NCBI RefSeq assembly: GCF_003986935.1
Contig: NZ_RJZE01000003.1
Coordinates: 1 to 64,000, forward strand
Direction: 5' to 3'
DNA from: Paraburkholderia kururiensis JCM 10599 = LMG 19447
Lineage (GTDB): Bacteria; Pseudomonadota; Gammaproteobacteria; Burkholderiales; Burkholderiaceae
Length of the DNA stretch: 64,000 nucleotides
Every line of letters starts with the position of its first letter. The first letter of the stretch is position 1. A program made the translations under genes and the position numbers. The notes under the pieces were generated by a model. It saw nothing but the letters and a program-made list of their open reading frames with translations, searched no databases and was not told where the DNA came from. Of this stretch, positions 8,022-15,708 are shown one piece after another.

Positions 8022-10004
8022 CTACGCCTGCACGAGCATTCGAGAGCGCATTTCGAGGTGCAACGCGTGACAGAAGTTGGTGCAGTAGCACCAGAACACC
8101 CCAGGCTTGTCGGCGACGAACGTGACGGACTGGGTCTGCTGCGGATGGACGACGAAGCTGATGTTGTAGAACGGGATAGCAAAGCCGTGCGTCAGGTCCT
8201 CGACCTTGTCCAGATTCGTCAGGATGATCGTGACCTCATCGCCCTTCTTCACCGTCCATTCACGCAGACCGAACGTCGGCGCCTGAGAAGTCAGATACAC
8301 CGTGACCTTGCGGCCCTGACGTTCGACACGGTTTTCCTTCGGACTCTTGACCGCATGCGGGAACTCGTTCAGATCATAGATCTGCCGCGTCTTGATAATG
8401 TCGCGTCGAACCATGATGGAGTCATGCGGCTCCGGGTAGAGCGGGTGATCCCCCACCAGTTGCATTTTCTCGCCGCTGATGTCGATCAGCTGCGAGCTGT
8501 CCGGGTGAAGCGGGCCAACCGGAAGGTACCGATCCTTGGAAAACTTGTTGTCCGAAATGAAGTATTGACCATCGGGCTCCCGCGTCTCGCCCATCGAAGT
8601 GAACCCGTGCCCCGGCTGGTAGTGCACGTCGATGCGGTCGACCACGACCTTCGCATTCTTGTCGCCTTTGTACGACCTCATTGCTGCGTCCAGGTCCCAC
8701 TTCACGATCTGGCTGTCGAGGAAGAGCGTCGTGTAGCAGAAGCCCTTGCCGTCGAAACCCGAATGCAACGGTCCAAGCCCAATCTCGGGCTCGGCAACAA
8801 CCGTGTCCCGCGGTTCCTTCAAACCGCCGTCGAACCACTTGAGCACCAGCTCGTGCGAGATCAGCGTTGCGGTTGGCGACAGCTTGCCGGAGCACGCGTA
8901 ATACTTGCCGTCCGGCGAGACATTCACGCCGTGCGGGTTCTTCGGTACAGGCACATAGCAGGTGAGCGCAGTCTTCGGATCTGCGTTGGCCACGTGCGTG
9001 CCGTCTACAACGGGAACCTGCGAATTGCCGATGTGGAAGAACTTGCCGTTCTTCACCGCTTCCTCGATACGCGCAATGTTGAAGAACACGCAGGCATCGC
9101 GCTCGGCCGCCATCATCTCTTCGTAGTGGACGCCGTTTTCCGTGTTGTACTGATTCGAGCAGGCCAGCTTGCCGTCGTACGAAGTGGCCACGAGATCGAG
9201 ATTGCCGTCGATCTTGACCTGCCAGCGCGGCTGCATTGTCTTCGCATCGACGCAGGTGAACAGGCAGAAATACTTCTTCGGGTCGTTCAGGTCGCGACCG
9301 TCGTTGGGCTGCGGAATGTGGAACTCGCTGCCGCAGAACACCCGCGTCGTGTAGTTGATGTTCTCGTCGAGCGGGTCGCGCTTGTCCGGGAAAATGCCGT
9401 GAAAACCCTGCACGTTAGGCAACGACGTGATCGCGTCGCACTCCATCGTGTCGAGACGTACGCGTGCAACGCGCGCGTTGATCTTGTCGTTCACGAAGAT
9501 GTACTTGCCGTCATACACGCCATCCGTGTACGACATATGGACGTGGTGCGTGTCGCCGTTGAAGTAGTTGAGTTGCCCGTTCGGCCTTGTGCCGATGATC
9601 TTGCGCGACTCATTCGTGATGCCCCAACCCGACATGCAGTCGATGTTGTACACCGGGATACGCCGGATCTCGCGCCCGGACGGCAGCCCGTGGACCCGAA
9701 GATCGCCCGAGTGGCCACCGCTCGAAAACGCGTAGTACGTGTCGAGCTTGCCAGGATGCACCTCGTACTTGTCCCAGTTGATGGCGGTGGCGGAACCCGT
9801 GCCTTCGGCGCCGCTTGCACCACCTGTGGCGGCGGCAGCGGTGCCGCCGCCGCTCTTGTTGCAACCGGCGAGACCGAGCGAGAGACTCGCGCCCGCGAGG
9901 CCCGCAACCGCCGAAGAAGCGAGGAACCTGCGACGCCCCGAATCTTGCGGAACTACAGCTTCTTCAGATTTTCCTTTTGAAAAAGTCATCACATTCTCAC
10001 TCAT
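8022..10004 (-). CDS. nosZ: NosZ, nitrous oxide reductase with Tat leader and lipobox
   Basis: The 660-residue enzyme reduces N2O to N2 in the periplasm. The leader has a twin-arginine motif (GRRRFLAS, about 23-30), a hydrophobic stretch and then LAGC (Cys48), a perfect lipobox, suggesting a Tat-exported lipoprotein. The seven-bladed propeller carries the CuZ histidines, including GDTHHVH at about 150-156. The C-terminal cupredoxin domain has the CuA motif CYCTNFCHALHLEM. The ATG at 10004 (MSENVM) was chosen. MTFSK at 9989 is possible and has a slightly better GAGA site, while the longer upstream frame has no ribosome site. The CuA motif mixes features of the Tat-type clade (FCHALH) and the Sec-type clade (YCT, HLEM). 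Confidence 0.97.
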   Translation of the reverse strand: MSENVMTFSKGKSEEAVVPQDSGRRRFLASSAVAGLAGASLSLGLAGCNKSGGGTAAAATGGASGAEGTGSATAINWDKYEVHPGKLDTYYAFSSGGHSGDLRVHGLPSGREIRRIPVYNIDCMSGWGITNESRKIIGTRPNGQLNYFNGDTHHVHMSYTDGVYDGKYIFVNDKINARVARVRLDTMECDAITSLPNVQGFHGIFPDKRDPLDENINYTTRVFCGSEFHIPQPNDGRDLNDPKKYFCLFTCVDAKTMQPRWQVKIDGNLDLVATSYDGKLACSNQYNTENGVHYEEMMAAERDACVFFNIARIEEAVKNGKFFHIGNSQVPVVDGTHVANADPKTALTCYVPVPKNPHGVNVSPDGKYYACSGKLSPTATLISHELVLKWFDGGLKEPRDTVVAEPEIGLGPLHSGFDGKGFCYTTLFLDSQIVKWDLDAAMRSYKGDKNAKVVVDRIDVHYQPGHGFTSMGETREPDGQYFISDNKFSKDRYLPVGPLHPDSSQLIDISGEKMQLVGDHPLYPEPHDSIMVRRDIIKTRQIYDLNEFPHAVKSPKENRVERQGRKVTVYLTSQAPTFGLREWTVKKGDEVTIILTNLDKVEDLTHGFAIPFYNISFVVHPQQTQSVTFVADKPGVFWCYCTNFCHALHLEMRSRMLVQA

Positions 10005-10245
10005 TAATTCGTTCAACGCCGGTTGCCCGGCGGCTTTGTTTTCATACCCGAAAAGGCAGGCCTCCCGACTACGGCACGACAAGACACATCCACAAACAGA
10101 ACAGGGTTATTCCCGTGCCTCGACTCTCCAAAAGACAACGCGGTTAAAAATCAAGAGAAATTAAATTGAAAGGAATTTGAGATTTCCTGTGATTTAGCGG
10201 AACTTTTATACGGGGCTAGTTTGGTGTTCTACCGAACGGCCGGGT

Positions 10246-10259
10246 TTGATCTATCTCAA
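10246..10259. promoter_or_regulatory. FNR/DNR-type box on the nosZ side
   Basis: The 14 bases read TTGATCTATCTCAA, one mismatch from the FNR/DNR/NnrR consensus TTGAT-N4-ATCAA. The site lies about 240 bases upstream of the nosZ start codon. This family of regulators responds to low oxygen or nitric oxide and normally activates denitrification genes, which fits the neighbouring genes. The actual regulator is not encoded in this window. Confidence 0.65.
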
Positions 10260-10342
10260 AATACGTATTAGGGATGCATCTTTTTGTGGCACATGTGACA
10301 ATCGGGCGCGGAGCCCACTGGGTGGACGACTGTCTGGCGTCC

Positions 10343-10356
10343 TTGATGTAGATCAA
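10343..10356. promoter_or_regulatory. Perfect FNR/DNR-type box upstream of the nosX-like unit
   Basis: The 14 bases read TTGATGTAGATCAA, an exact match to TTGAT-N4-ATCAA. The site lies only 36 bases before the ATG of the plus-strand apbE-like gene, close for a classical activator position, so the true start codon may be a little downstream or the site may act mainly on nosZ. The two boxes together suggest both arms of the locus are induced by oxygen limitation or nitric oxide. Confidence 0.8.
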
Positions 10357-10391
10357 GTGTAGGGATATTCGAAAAAACAATAATCCACTCG

Positions 10392-11513
10392 ATGTCAGGT
10401 CATCCCGGCAACCGCGCCGCAAGCCGTGAATCCCTTCAGAGTTTTTGTAAATTGTTCAATTCCCGAAGAGTCATCTGGATATTTCTGTCCGTCGCAATTG
10501 CTGTTGCCGGTGGGATTTGGCTTACGCTCAGAACGCCTGAACTGTATATCCAGGGAACTTACGTCTTCGGTACTCGCGTTCAATTAGTGCTCTATGGCGT
10601 GCCACTCGATGAGGCTCAGCGGGATGCCGATGCAGTTTTCGCACACTTTCAGGCAATGCATAGGGAAATGCACGCATGGCAGCCGTCGGAAGTCATGCAG
10701 CTCAATCACAGCATCGCAGCAGGTGAGCCGTTCCAGGCATCGGCGGAACTTGCGGAGATTCTGCGTTCGGCACAGCAACTATCGCTCGACACACAGGGTT
10801 TGTTCGACCCGGGCATCGGCCGGCTCATTCGGCTATGGGGCTTCCAGGCGGACCAGTTCGATGTTGTGCCACCGTCGCGCGACGCGGTGGAGCGAGAGGC
10901 CGCACGGCACGCCCATATAACGGACCTTGCGATCTCGCCTACGGGTGTGGTTACCAGCGCTAACCGCGCGGTGTCGATTGATCTTGGCGGCTATGCGAAA
11001 GGCTGGTCGCTGGACGAAGCCGCCGCGATCCTGAAGCAACGCGGCGTCGAAAACGCGTTGATCGACGTTGGCGGCAACCTGCTCGCGCTCGGCAGCAAGG
11101 GCGGCATGCCGTGGCAGGTTGGCATCCAGGACCCGCGCAAACCAGGAACGCTTGCGACGCTCGAACTGCGTGACGGTGAGGCAATAGGCACCAGCGGCGA
11201 CTACGTGCGCTTCTACAAGGCGGACGGCGTGCGTTATTGCCACATCATCGACCCACGCAGCGGCTTTCCAGCCACACAGAGCGAGTCGGTGACCGTCCTC
11301 GTGAAGCCCGGCCCGCATGCGGGCGCGTTGTCCGATGGCGCAAGCAAGGCGCCGTTTGTAGCGGGAGCCACGACGGCGATGTCGCTTGCGCGCAAGACAG
11401 GAGTGGACGCCGTCCTGCTGGTCGACACACAGGGACACGTTTTCGCATCCCCGGCCATGGCGGAACGCGTGCATTTCACTGATCCGTCGCTGCGCCCGGC
11501 ACGTCTGGATTGA
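10392..11513 (+). CDS. ApbE-type FAD:protein FMN transferase (NosX-like)
   Basis: The protein has 373 residues, with an N-terminal membrane anchor or signal (about residues 26-45, VIWIFLSVAIAVAGGIWLTL). An ApbE domain follows, with IDLGGYAKGW, a DVGGN motif, HIIDPRSGFPA and SDGASKAPFVAG, which hold the FAD and metal ligands. ApbE-family enzymes attach FMN through a phosphoester to Thr/Ser in proteins carrying S/T-G-A-x-x-S/T. The SGATVT motif of NosR in this window is the obvious substrate, and the nos-linked member is called NosX. It is transcribed divergently from nosZ. An earlier in-frame start than the true one is possible, since about 25 residues precede the anchor. Confidence 0.88.
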   Translation: MSGHPGNRAASRESLQSFCKLFNSRRVIWIFLSVAIAVAGGIWLTLRTPELYIQGTYVFGTRVQLVLYGVPLDEAQRDADAVFAHFQAMHREMHAWQPSEVMQLNHSIAAGEPFQASAELAEILRSAQQLSLDTQGLFDPGIGRLIRLWGFQADQFDVVPPSRDAVEREAARHAHITDLAISPTGVVTSANRAVSIDLGGYAKGWSLDEAAAILKQRGVENALIDVGGNLLALGSKGGMPWQVGIQDPRKPGTLATLELRDGEAIGTSGDYVRFYKADGVRYCHIIDPRSGFPATQSESVTVLVKPGPHAGALSDGASKAPFVAGATTAMSLARKTGVDAVLLVDTQGHVFASPAMAERVHFTDPSLRPARLD

Positions 11514-11534
11514 AACACTGGAAGGCTGCCCGAT

Positions 11535-12482
11535 ATGCCGGAGAAACCCTCTATCGACGTGCGCAAGGTGAGCGTTCAGCGCGGCGGCCGCGCCATCCTG
11601 CACGACGTCAGCCTGGCGATCGGGCAAGGTGAGCTGGTAGCGCTCGCAGGGCTCAACGGTGCAGGCAAGACGACACTGCTCCTGCTTCTTGCAACGCTGA
11701 CCATGCCAGGCAGCGGACATATCTTCATCGACGGCATCAACGCGCTCACCCAGCCCGATAAAGTGCGTTCGAGAATCGGCGTCGTGTTTCAGGAGTCCGC
11801 ATTGGAACCGCGTCTGAGCGCGCGCGACAACCTCTGGTTCATTTCGAAATGCCAGGGATTGAGCGGACGCGCGGCGCGAGTGCGCGTTGACGACGTACTC
11901 GCAGCATCGGGGCTCGATGCATTCGCCGCAACACCCGTTCAATGCCTTTCGGGCGGGCAGCGCAGGCGGCTCGAACTCGCGCGGGCACTTATTGCGCGGC
12001 CTCGCATCCTCTTGCTTGATGAGGCCACGCTAGGTCTCGATATCGCGGCACGCCACGCGTTCTGGTCGGAAATCAGAACGCTCGTGGCAGACGGTCATAC
12101 CGTACTGTGCTCCACCCACCATACCGACGAGGCGCGCGACGCCAGTCGCGTGGTCGTGCTGCACCAGGGGCGCATGCTCGCAGACGATACATGGCAGACC
12201 ATGTGCACCTCTGTTCCCGCCACGATCCGATTGCGGGTACCAGCCGTCGAAGAAGCGGCAGGATGGCTTGCAGGACAGGGCCATACGGTATCGGTGGATG
12301 GCCACACCGTGGTCGTGCCGGGAACGGACCCCCACGCCATGCTGCCAGCGCTGCTGCAACGCATGCCCTTTCGTGTACTGGGCGCCGAGATCGCATTGCC
12401 AGATCTCAGGAATATCGTCGAGCACTGCATCGCCATGCGTGCCGGCCATCGTTCTCACGCGACAAAAGCGGTGCCCGCATGA
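11535..12482 (+). CDS. ABC transporter ATP-binding protein (ABC-2 export type)
   Basis: The 315-residue protein has Walker A (LAGLNGAGKTT, about 36-46), the signature LSGGQRRRLELARA, Walker B (RILLLDEATLGLD) and switch His (LCSTHHTDEARDASR), followed by the short C-terminal domain of DrrA/CcmA-like ATPases. It starts 21 bases after the nosX-like gene and overlaps the permease gene by four bases (ATGA), so the three genes form one unit. The cargo is unknown. It is a separate system from NosFY, although its position suggests a role in maturing or energising the nos apparatus. An unrelated passenger exporter cannot be excluded. Confidence 0.85.
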   Translation: MPEKPSIDVRKVSVQRGGRAILHDVSLAIGQGELVALAGLNGAGKTTLLLLLATLTMPGSGHIFIDGINALTQPDKVRSRIGVVFQESALEPRLSARDNLWFISKCQGLSGRAARVRVDDVLAASGLDAFAATPVQCLSGGQRRRLELARALIARPRILLLDEATLGLDIAARHAFWSEIRTLVADGHTVLCSTHHTDEARDASRVVVLHQGRMLADDTWQTMCTSVPATIRLRVPAVEEAAGWLAGQGHTVSVDGHTVVVPGTDPHAMLPALLQRMPFRVLGAEIALPDLRNIVEHCIAMRAGHRSHATKAVPA

Positions 12483-13219
12483 GCAACGTCGCCGCCATCA
12501 TCTGGTTCGATCTGAAGCGGTTCTGGGCATCGCCTCTGCGAATCCTGTTCGGCCTTACGCAGCCCTTGCTCTATCTTTTCGTTCTCGGCGCGGCGCTCAG
12601 GAGCGGCACCTATGCGGAGGTGAGCGGCTATCAGGCATACATCTTTCCGGGTGTCGTCGGGCTTTCGCTGATGTTCACGGCAACCTCAGCCGCCATCGGC
12701 ATCGTGCATGACCGGCAGACAGGATTGCTGAACGCTTTGCTCGTCTCGCCGCTCGGCCGTATCGAGATCGCCGCCGGAAAAATCGGCGCGGGCGCAGTGG
12801 TCGCGTGGGCGCAGAGCCTGTTGCTGCTGCCCTTCTCGCCGGCCATTGGAATCGGGTTGACGGCGCCTCGCCTGATGCTTCTGCTCTGCGCGATGGCGTT
12901 CGCTGCGCTGACTTTTTCCGCGCTCGGGCTTGCGCTTGCGTTGCCGTTCCGCTCGGTGATCGTGTTCCCGGTCGTATCGAACACGCTGCTTCTGCCGATG
13001 TTTTTTCTCTCGGGAGGGTTGTATCCGCTCGATCTTGCACCGCAGTGGATCCGCTTTGCCGCCGCGTACGATCCCGCTGCATACGGTGTCGATTTGATGC
13101 GAGGTGTGCTGACGACACAATTTTCGATCGCGCCGGTGCAATCGGTTGCCGCGCTTGCAGTGTGCCTCATCGCGGCAGGATGGATTGTCGCCCGACGACT
13201 CAGTCGGCGCGACGTGTGA
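12479..13219 (+). CDS. ABC-2 family permease, partner of the preceding ATPase
   Basis: The 246-residue protein has six predicted membrane helices. It begins MSNVAAIIWFDLKRFWASPLR, and a cytosolic loop carries HDRQTGLLNALLVSPLGR, the typical ABC-2 coupling segment. The last helices include MFFLSGGLYPLDLAPQWIR, a hallmark of DrrB-like permeases. The start is fixed by the ATGA overlap with the ATPase stop, not by the longer frame running back into that gene. It would form the membrane channel of a two-gene exporter. Substrate is not evident from sequence. Confidence 0.85.
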   Translation: MSNVAAIIWFDLKRFWASPLRILFGLTQPLLYLFVLGAALRSGTYAEVSGYQAYIFPGVVGLSLMFTATSAAIGIVHDRQTGLLNALLVSPLGRIEIAAGKIGAGAVVAWAQSLLLLPFSPAIGIGLTAPRLMLLLCAMAFAALTFSALGLALALPFRSVIVFPVVSNTLLLPMFFLSGGLYPLDLAPQWIRFAAAYDPAAYGVDLMRGVLTTQFSIAPVQSVAALAVCLIAAGWIVARRLSRRDV

Positions 13220-13296
13220 TGTGTTCTGTTTCTGTGGCAGTGGAGCGCTGCTCGCGCTCAATCATTTTTGCTTCAGCAACGTAGAGGAGATGGGTT

Positions 13297-13533
13297 ATGG
13301 GCGAGTTGAGTATCTGGCATTGGTTGATTGTCTTGCTGGTCGTTGCGCTGGTGTTCGGTACGAAGAAGCTGCGCACCCTGGGAAGCGATCTGGGGGGCGC
13401 AGTGAAAGGCTTCAAGGAAGGAATGCGCGAAGGCGAGGCGCGAGACGTCGTAGCGCTGGAACAACTGCCGAGCCACGACAACCCGGAGCCGCCGCAGGCA
13501 ACCGGCGTTGAACGAAGCACGCTGACAGAGTGA
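13297..13533 (+). CDS. tatA: TatA/E-type twin-arginine translocase subunit, stand-alone
   Basis: The 78-residue protein has one N-terminal helix ([15 protein letters not shown]), the FGTKKLR hinge and an amphipathic helix ([20 protein letters not shown]), the full TatA pattern, with a polar tail. No tatB or tatC is adjacent, so this is an extra copy that would join a translocase encoded elsewhere. Its place beside nosZ (Tat leader) and petA (Tat leader) makes sense: the Pseudomonas stutzeri nos operon also carries a tatE gene. It is preceded by GGAGATGGGTT-type ribosome site sequence and ends 16 bases before the convergent GntR gene. Confidence 0.93.
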   Translation: MGELSIWHWLIVLLVVALVFGTKKLRTLGSDLGGAVKGFKEGMREGEARDVVALEQLPSHDNPEPPQATGVERSTLTE

Positions 13534-13549
13534 AGCTCAGTAACAACTG

Positions 13550-14236
13550 CTATGACGCAGTCTGCGCGTCGCCCTCTTCTTCCAGCATGCGCATCGCGGC
13601 CTTTTCAGCATTCAGCACGTGCTGGCGTGCGAGCGCCTGCGCCTCTTCGCCGTCGCGCGCCTTCAGCGCCTTGTAGAGCCGGTCGATTTCCTTCAGGCTG
13701 CTCGGCAGCCGGTCAGGATGCATCAATGAGGTCGCGCGCAGCAGATTCACACGTGAATAAAGGCTCGTCAGAATTTCCTTGACGAGCCGATTGCCACAGT
13801 TGTCCAGCAGCACGTCGTACAGTGCGGTCTTGGCTTCCAGCACGCCGGACTGGTTTTGCGCGGTCGCCTGTGCGCGCAGCACCTTCGCGGCTTCGCCGAA
13901 CTGCGCAATCGCCGTGTCGCTTGCAAGCCGGGCGAATTCGTGTGCCGCAAAGCCCTCCAGCAGCGCACGCAATGCGTAAAGTTCGGCCGCTTCCTCACGC
14001 GACATCACCGCCACCACCGGACCTTTGTGCGGCACGTTGCGCACGAGCTTTTCCGCCTCCAGTTTGCGCAGCGCCTCGCGCACCGAGGTGCGGCTCACGC
14101 CCAGCGTCTCGCACAATTCCCGTTCGATCAACCGCGCGCCCGGCGCGAAGCGGCCGCTCATAATCGCCTGGCGAAGCACATTCTCGACCTGGTGCCGCAA
14201 CGTCTCAGGCCGGACCAACTCGATATCAGTCGACAT
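13550..14236 (-). CDS. GntR-family (FadR subfamily) transcriptional regulator
   Basis: The 228-residue protein begins MSTDIELVRPETLRHQVENV. It has an N-terminal winged helix (about 15-75, with LCETLGVSRTSVREALRKLE as the recognition part) and a helical FCD ligand domain that normally binds a carboxylic acid through a metal. The ATG at 14236 has a GGGAAG site upstream; a TTG seven codons earlier is less likely. It lies downstream of the catabolic genes in the same direction. An identical 13-base motif with a TTGT-N3-ACAA core upstream of both nearby operons is the likely operator of a regulator of this family, and this is the best placed candidate. Confidence 0.9.
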   Translation of the reverse strand: MSTDIELVRPETLRHQVENVLRQAIMSGRFAPGARLIERELCETLGVSRTSVREALRKLEAEKLVRNVPHKGPVVAVMSREEAAELYALRALLEGFAAHEFARLASDTAIAQFGEAAKVLRAQATAQNQSGVLEAKTALYDVLLDNCGNRLVKEILTSLYSRVNLLRATSLMHPDRLPSSLKEIDRLYKALKARDGEEAQALARQHVLNAEKAAMRMLEEEGDAQTAS

Positions 14237-14346
14237 TATTGTCTTCCCGTCCGACAAAAATCCAGTCGCTATGATACTTCACTCCAACCTGATCCTGTGG
14301 CGCGATGACGATCGGGCGGGGCAATCAGACGTATGCGGTCGACCGT

Positions 14347-14535
14347 CTAGTTGTAGCCGAGAATGGCCACCGTGCGGACCGGTGCATGTTCGTCTCCGTT
14401 GGATGCCAGCCGCGCAAGTGGCAACCCCTGAAGCGCACGGAACGCCGAATGCGTTCTGCGCTCGGGTTCAGCGGCAACGGTCCGTGCAAACTCCCGGTCT
14501 TCGCCGCGTGCTGGATGAAAGCGTTCGGGGCGCAT
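14347..14535 (-). CDS. Possible 62-residue protein, unknown
   Basis: A short frame starting MRPERFHPARGEDREFARTV opens seven bases after the stop of the tandem CMD gene, with GAGG five bases before the ATG. It ends VRTVAILGYN. It contains no membrane segment or motif I recognise. It may be a genuine tail gene of the operon, or a remnant of a longer gene lost by deletion. The remaining bases to the GntR start (14237-14346) show no feature I can support. Confidence 0.3.
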   Translation of the reverse strand: MRPERFHPARGEDREFARTVAAEPERRTHSAFRALQGLPLARLASNGDEHAPVRTVAILGYN

Positions 14536-14542
14536 CGAAACC

Positions 14543-15313
14543 TCAGGGCCCGGCCGCATGGCACTGTCTCTCGAGCGCCGCCGCAAGCAAAGGCGCACCC
14601 AGTTCGGCGCCGTGGATGCCGGTGGTACTCACAATCTCGAGCAACTCCATCAGCTCCCCGGCGGTCGCCCCGTAGCGCAGCGCATTGCGCATGTGGAGCT
14701 TCAGCCCGGGCACATAGAGGTGAGTCGCGGAGGCATCGAACGCGCAGTACATGAACTCCTTGATCTTCGGACTCAGCACACCGGTGCGCCACGGCACCGA
14801 CGAAAACGCGACGTAAGCCTCGAAAAGATCGGGATCGAGTTCAAGCAGTCCTTCCCATGTCGCATGCCAATAGCCGCGATGGGTCTCGAAGGCTGTTTTC
14901 AATGCGCGCCGACGCTCGTCCAGCGGTGCCGGCGCTGCACGCAAACCTTCTTCCTCGAGCACCTCGAGGAGAATCGGCACGCCGACGTTACTCGTATGAA
15001 TGCCGATCGTACTCACCAGTTCGAGCACTTCCATCAACTCCTCTCGCGTCGCACCGAACGCAAGCGCACGCTCGATGTGATGCGCGACACCCGGCGCATA
15101 AAGCTGCGTCGTACAGGCGTCCGCCGCGAGCGCGATGAACTCGCGAACCTTGTCGTCGAGATGACGGTGCCGCTGCGGAACCGCCGAAAACTGCACGTAT
15201 GCCTCGACGAAGCCCGGATCGAGACGCAGCATGCTTTCCCACGCTGCATTCCAGATGCCGTGCACCCGCACGAAGTCGTCCTTGATCTGCTGGGAATCGG
15301 TGGGTCGCGTCAT
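14543..15313 (-). CDS. Tandem carboxymuconolactone-decarboxylase-like (AhpD-fold) protein
   Basis: The 256-residue protein consists of two CMD-like repeats. The first (about 15-120) has LDDKVREFIALAADACTTQL, PGVAHHIERALAFGATREEL and EVLELVSTIGIH. The second (about 140-250) has LSPKIKEFMYCAFDASATHL, LKLHMRNALRYGATAGELME and EIVSTTGIHG. Neither repeat has the CxxC peroxidase pair of AhpD, so a decarboxylase, isomerase or non-catalytic role is more likely than antioxidant activity. The start is the ATG at 15313, which overlaps the cupin stop (ATGA). It is the last clear enzyme of the 18.5-14.5 kb unit. Confidence 0.8.
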   Translation of the reverse strand: MTRPTDSQQIKDDFVRVHGIWNAAWESMLRLDPGFVEAYVQFSAVPQRHRHLDDKVREFIALAADACTTQLYAPGVAHHIERALAFGATREELMEVLELVSTIGIHTSNVGVPILLEVLEEEGLRAAPAPLDERRRALKTAFETHRGYWHATWEGLLELDPDLFEAYVAFSSVPWRTGVLSPKIKEFMYCAFDASATHLYVPGLKLHMRNALRYGATAGELMELLEIVSTTGIHGAELGAPLLAAALERQCHAAGP

Positions 15314-15708
15314 GGGTTCGTACCCAGCCCCTTCGGGTAATCGGACTCGGCGACCTCCTCCTGCCACGTCGCCTTACCGAGCGAGGTCGCGATATGAACC
15401 ATGTAGCTCGCGTCGCTCGCGCCATGCCAGTGGCGTTCGTTCGGCCCGATGAACACGATGTCGCCTTGCCGGATTTCCTGCGGTCCCTCGCCCTCCACGC
15501 AGATCCAGCCTTTGCCTGCCGTCACCTGGAGCACCTGGCCCTGCTCGTGCGTGTGCCAGTAAGTGCGGCCCTTCGGTGCGAAGAACACCGTATTGATCGT
15601 CACGCCGTTCGTTGCGGGCATGACCGGGTCTGCGAACACCGTCCCGGTGAACGTTTCGCCGCGTTGCTCCGAACGACCGCCCTCGGCCCTGCCGTGAAAT
15701 ACCTTCAT
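15310..15708 (-). CDS. Single-domain cupin protein
   Basis: The 132-residue protein is a small beta-barrel cupin. Motif 1 is seen at YWHTHEQGQVLQVTAGKG (two His and a possible Glu/Gln metal site) and motif 2 at GDIVFIGPNERHWHGAS. Such proteins are dioxygenases, isomerases or accessory enzymes in aromatic and sugar-acid pathways, often next to carboxymuconolactone-decarboxylase-like proteins, as here. Its start overlaps the preceding dehydrogenase stop by four bases, and its stop overlaps the CMD gene. The specific reaction is unknown. Confidence 0.8.
   Translation of the reverse strand: MKVFHGRAEGGRSEQRGETFTGTVFADPVMPATNGVTINTVFFAPKGRTYWHTHEQGQVLQVTAGKGWICVEGEGPQEIRQGDIVFIGPNERHWHGASDASYMVHIATSLGKATWQEEVAESDYPKGLGTNP

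Larger units (their letters stand above)
10005..10391. other. Divergent nosZ / nosX-like promoter region, no gene
   Basis: These 387 bases between the start codons of nosZ (minus) and the apbE-like gene (plus) hold no convincing reading frame and are more AT-rich than the flanking genes. They contain two FNR/DNR-type dyads (separate entries) and a third imperfect inverted repeat at 10284-10301 (TTGT, ten bases, ACAA) that could be another CRP/FNR-family site. I did not find a clear sigma54 (GG-N10-GC) promoter. Confidence 0.7.

Noticed and set aside
8016..9980. A 654-codon plus-strand frame opposite nosZ
   Set aside because: Shadow of nosZ; rich in Val/Arg/His with no family resemblance and no ribosome site.
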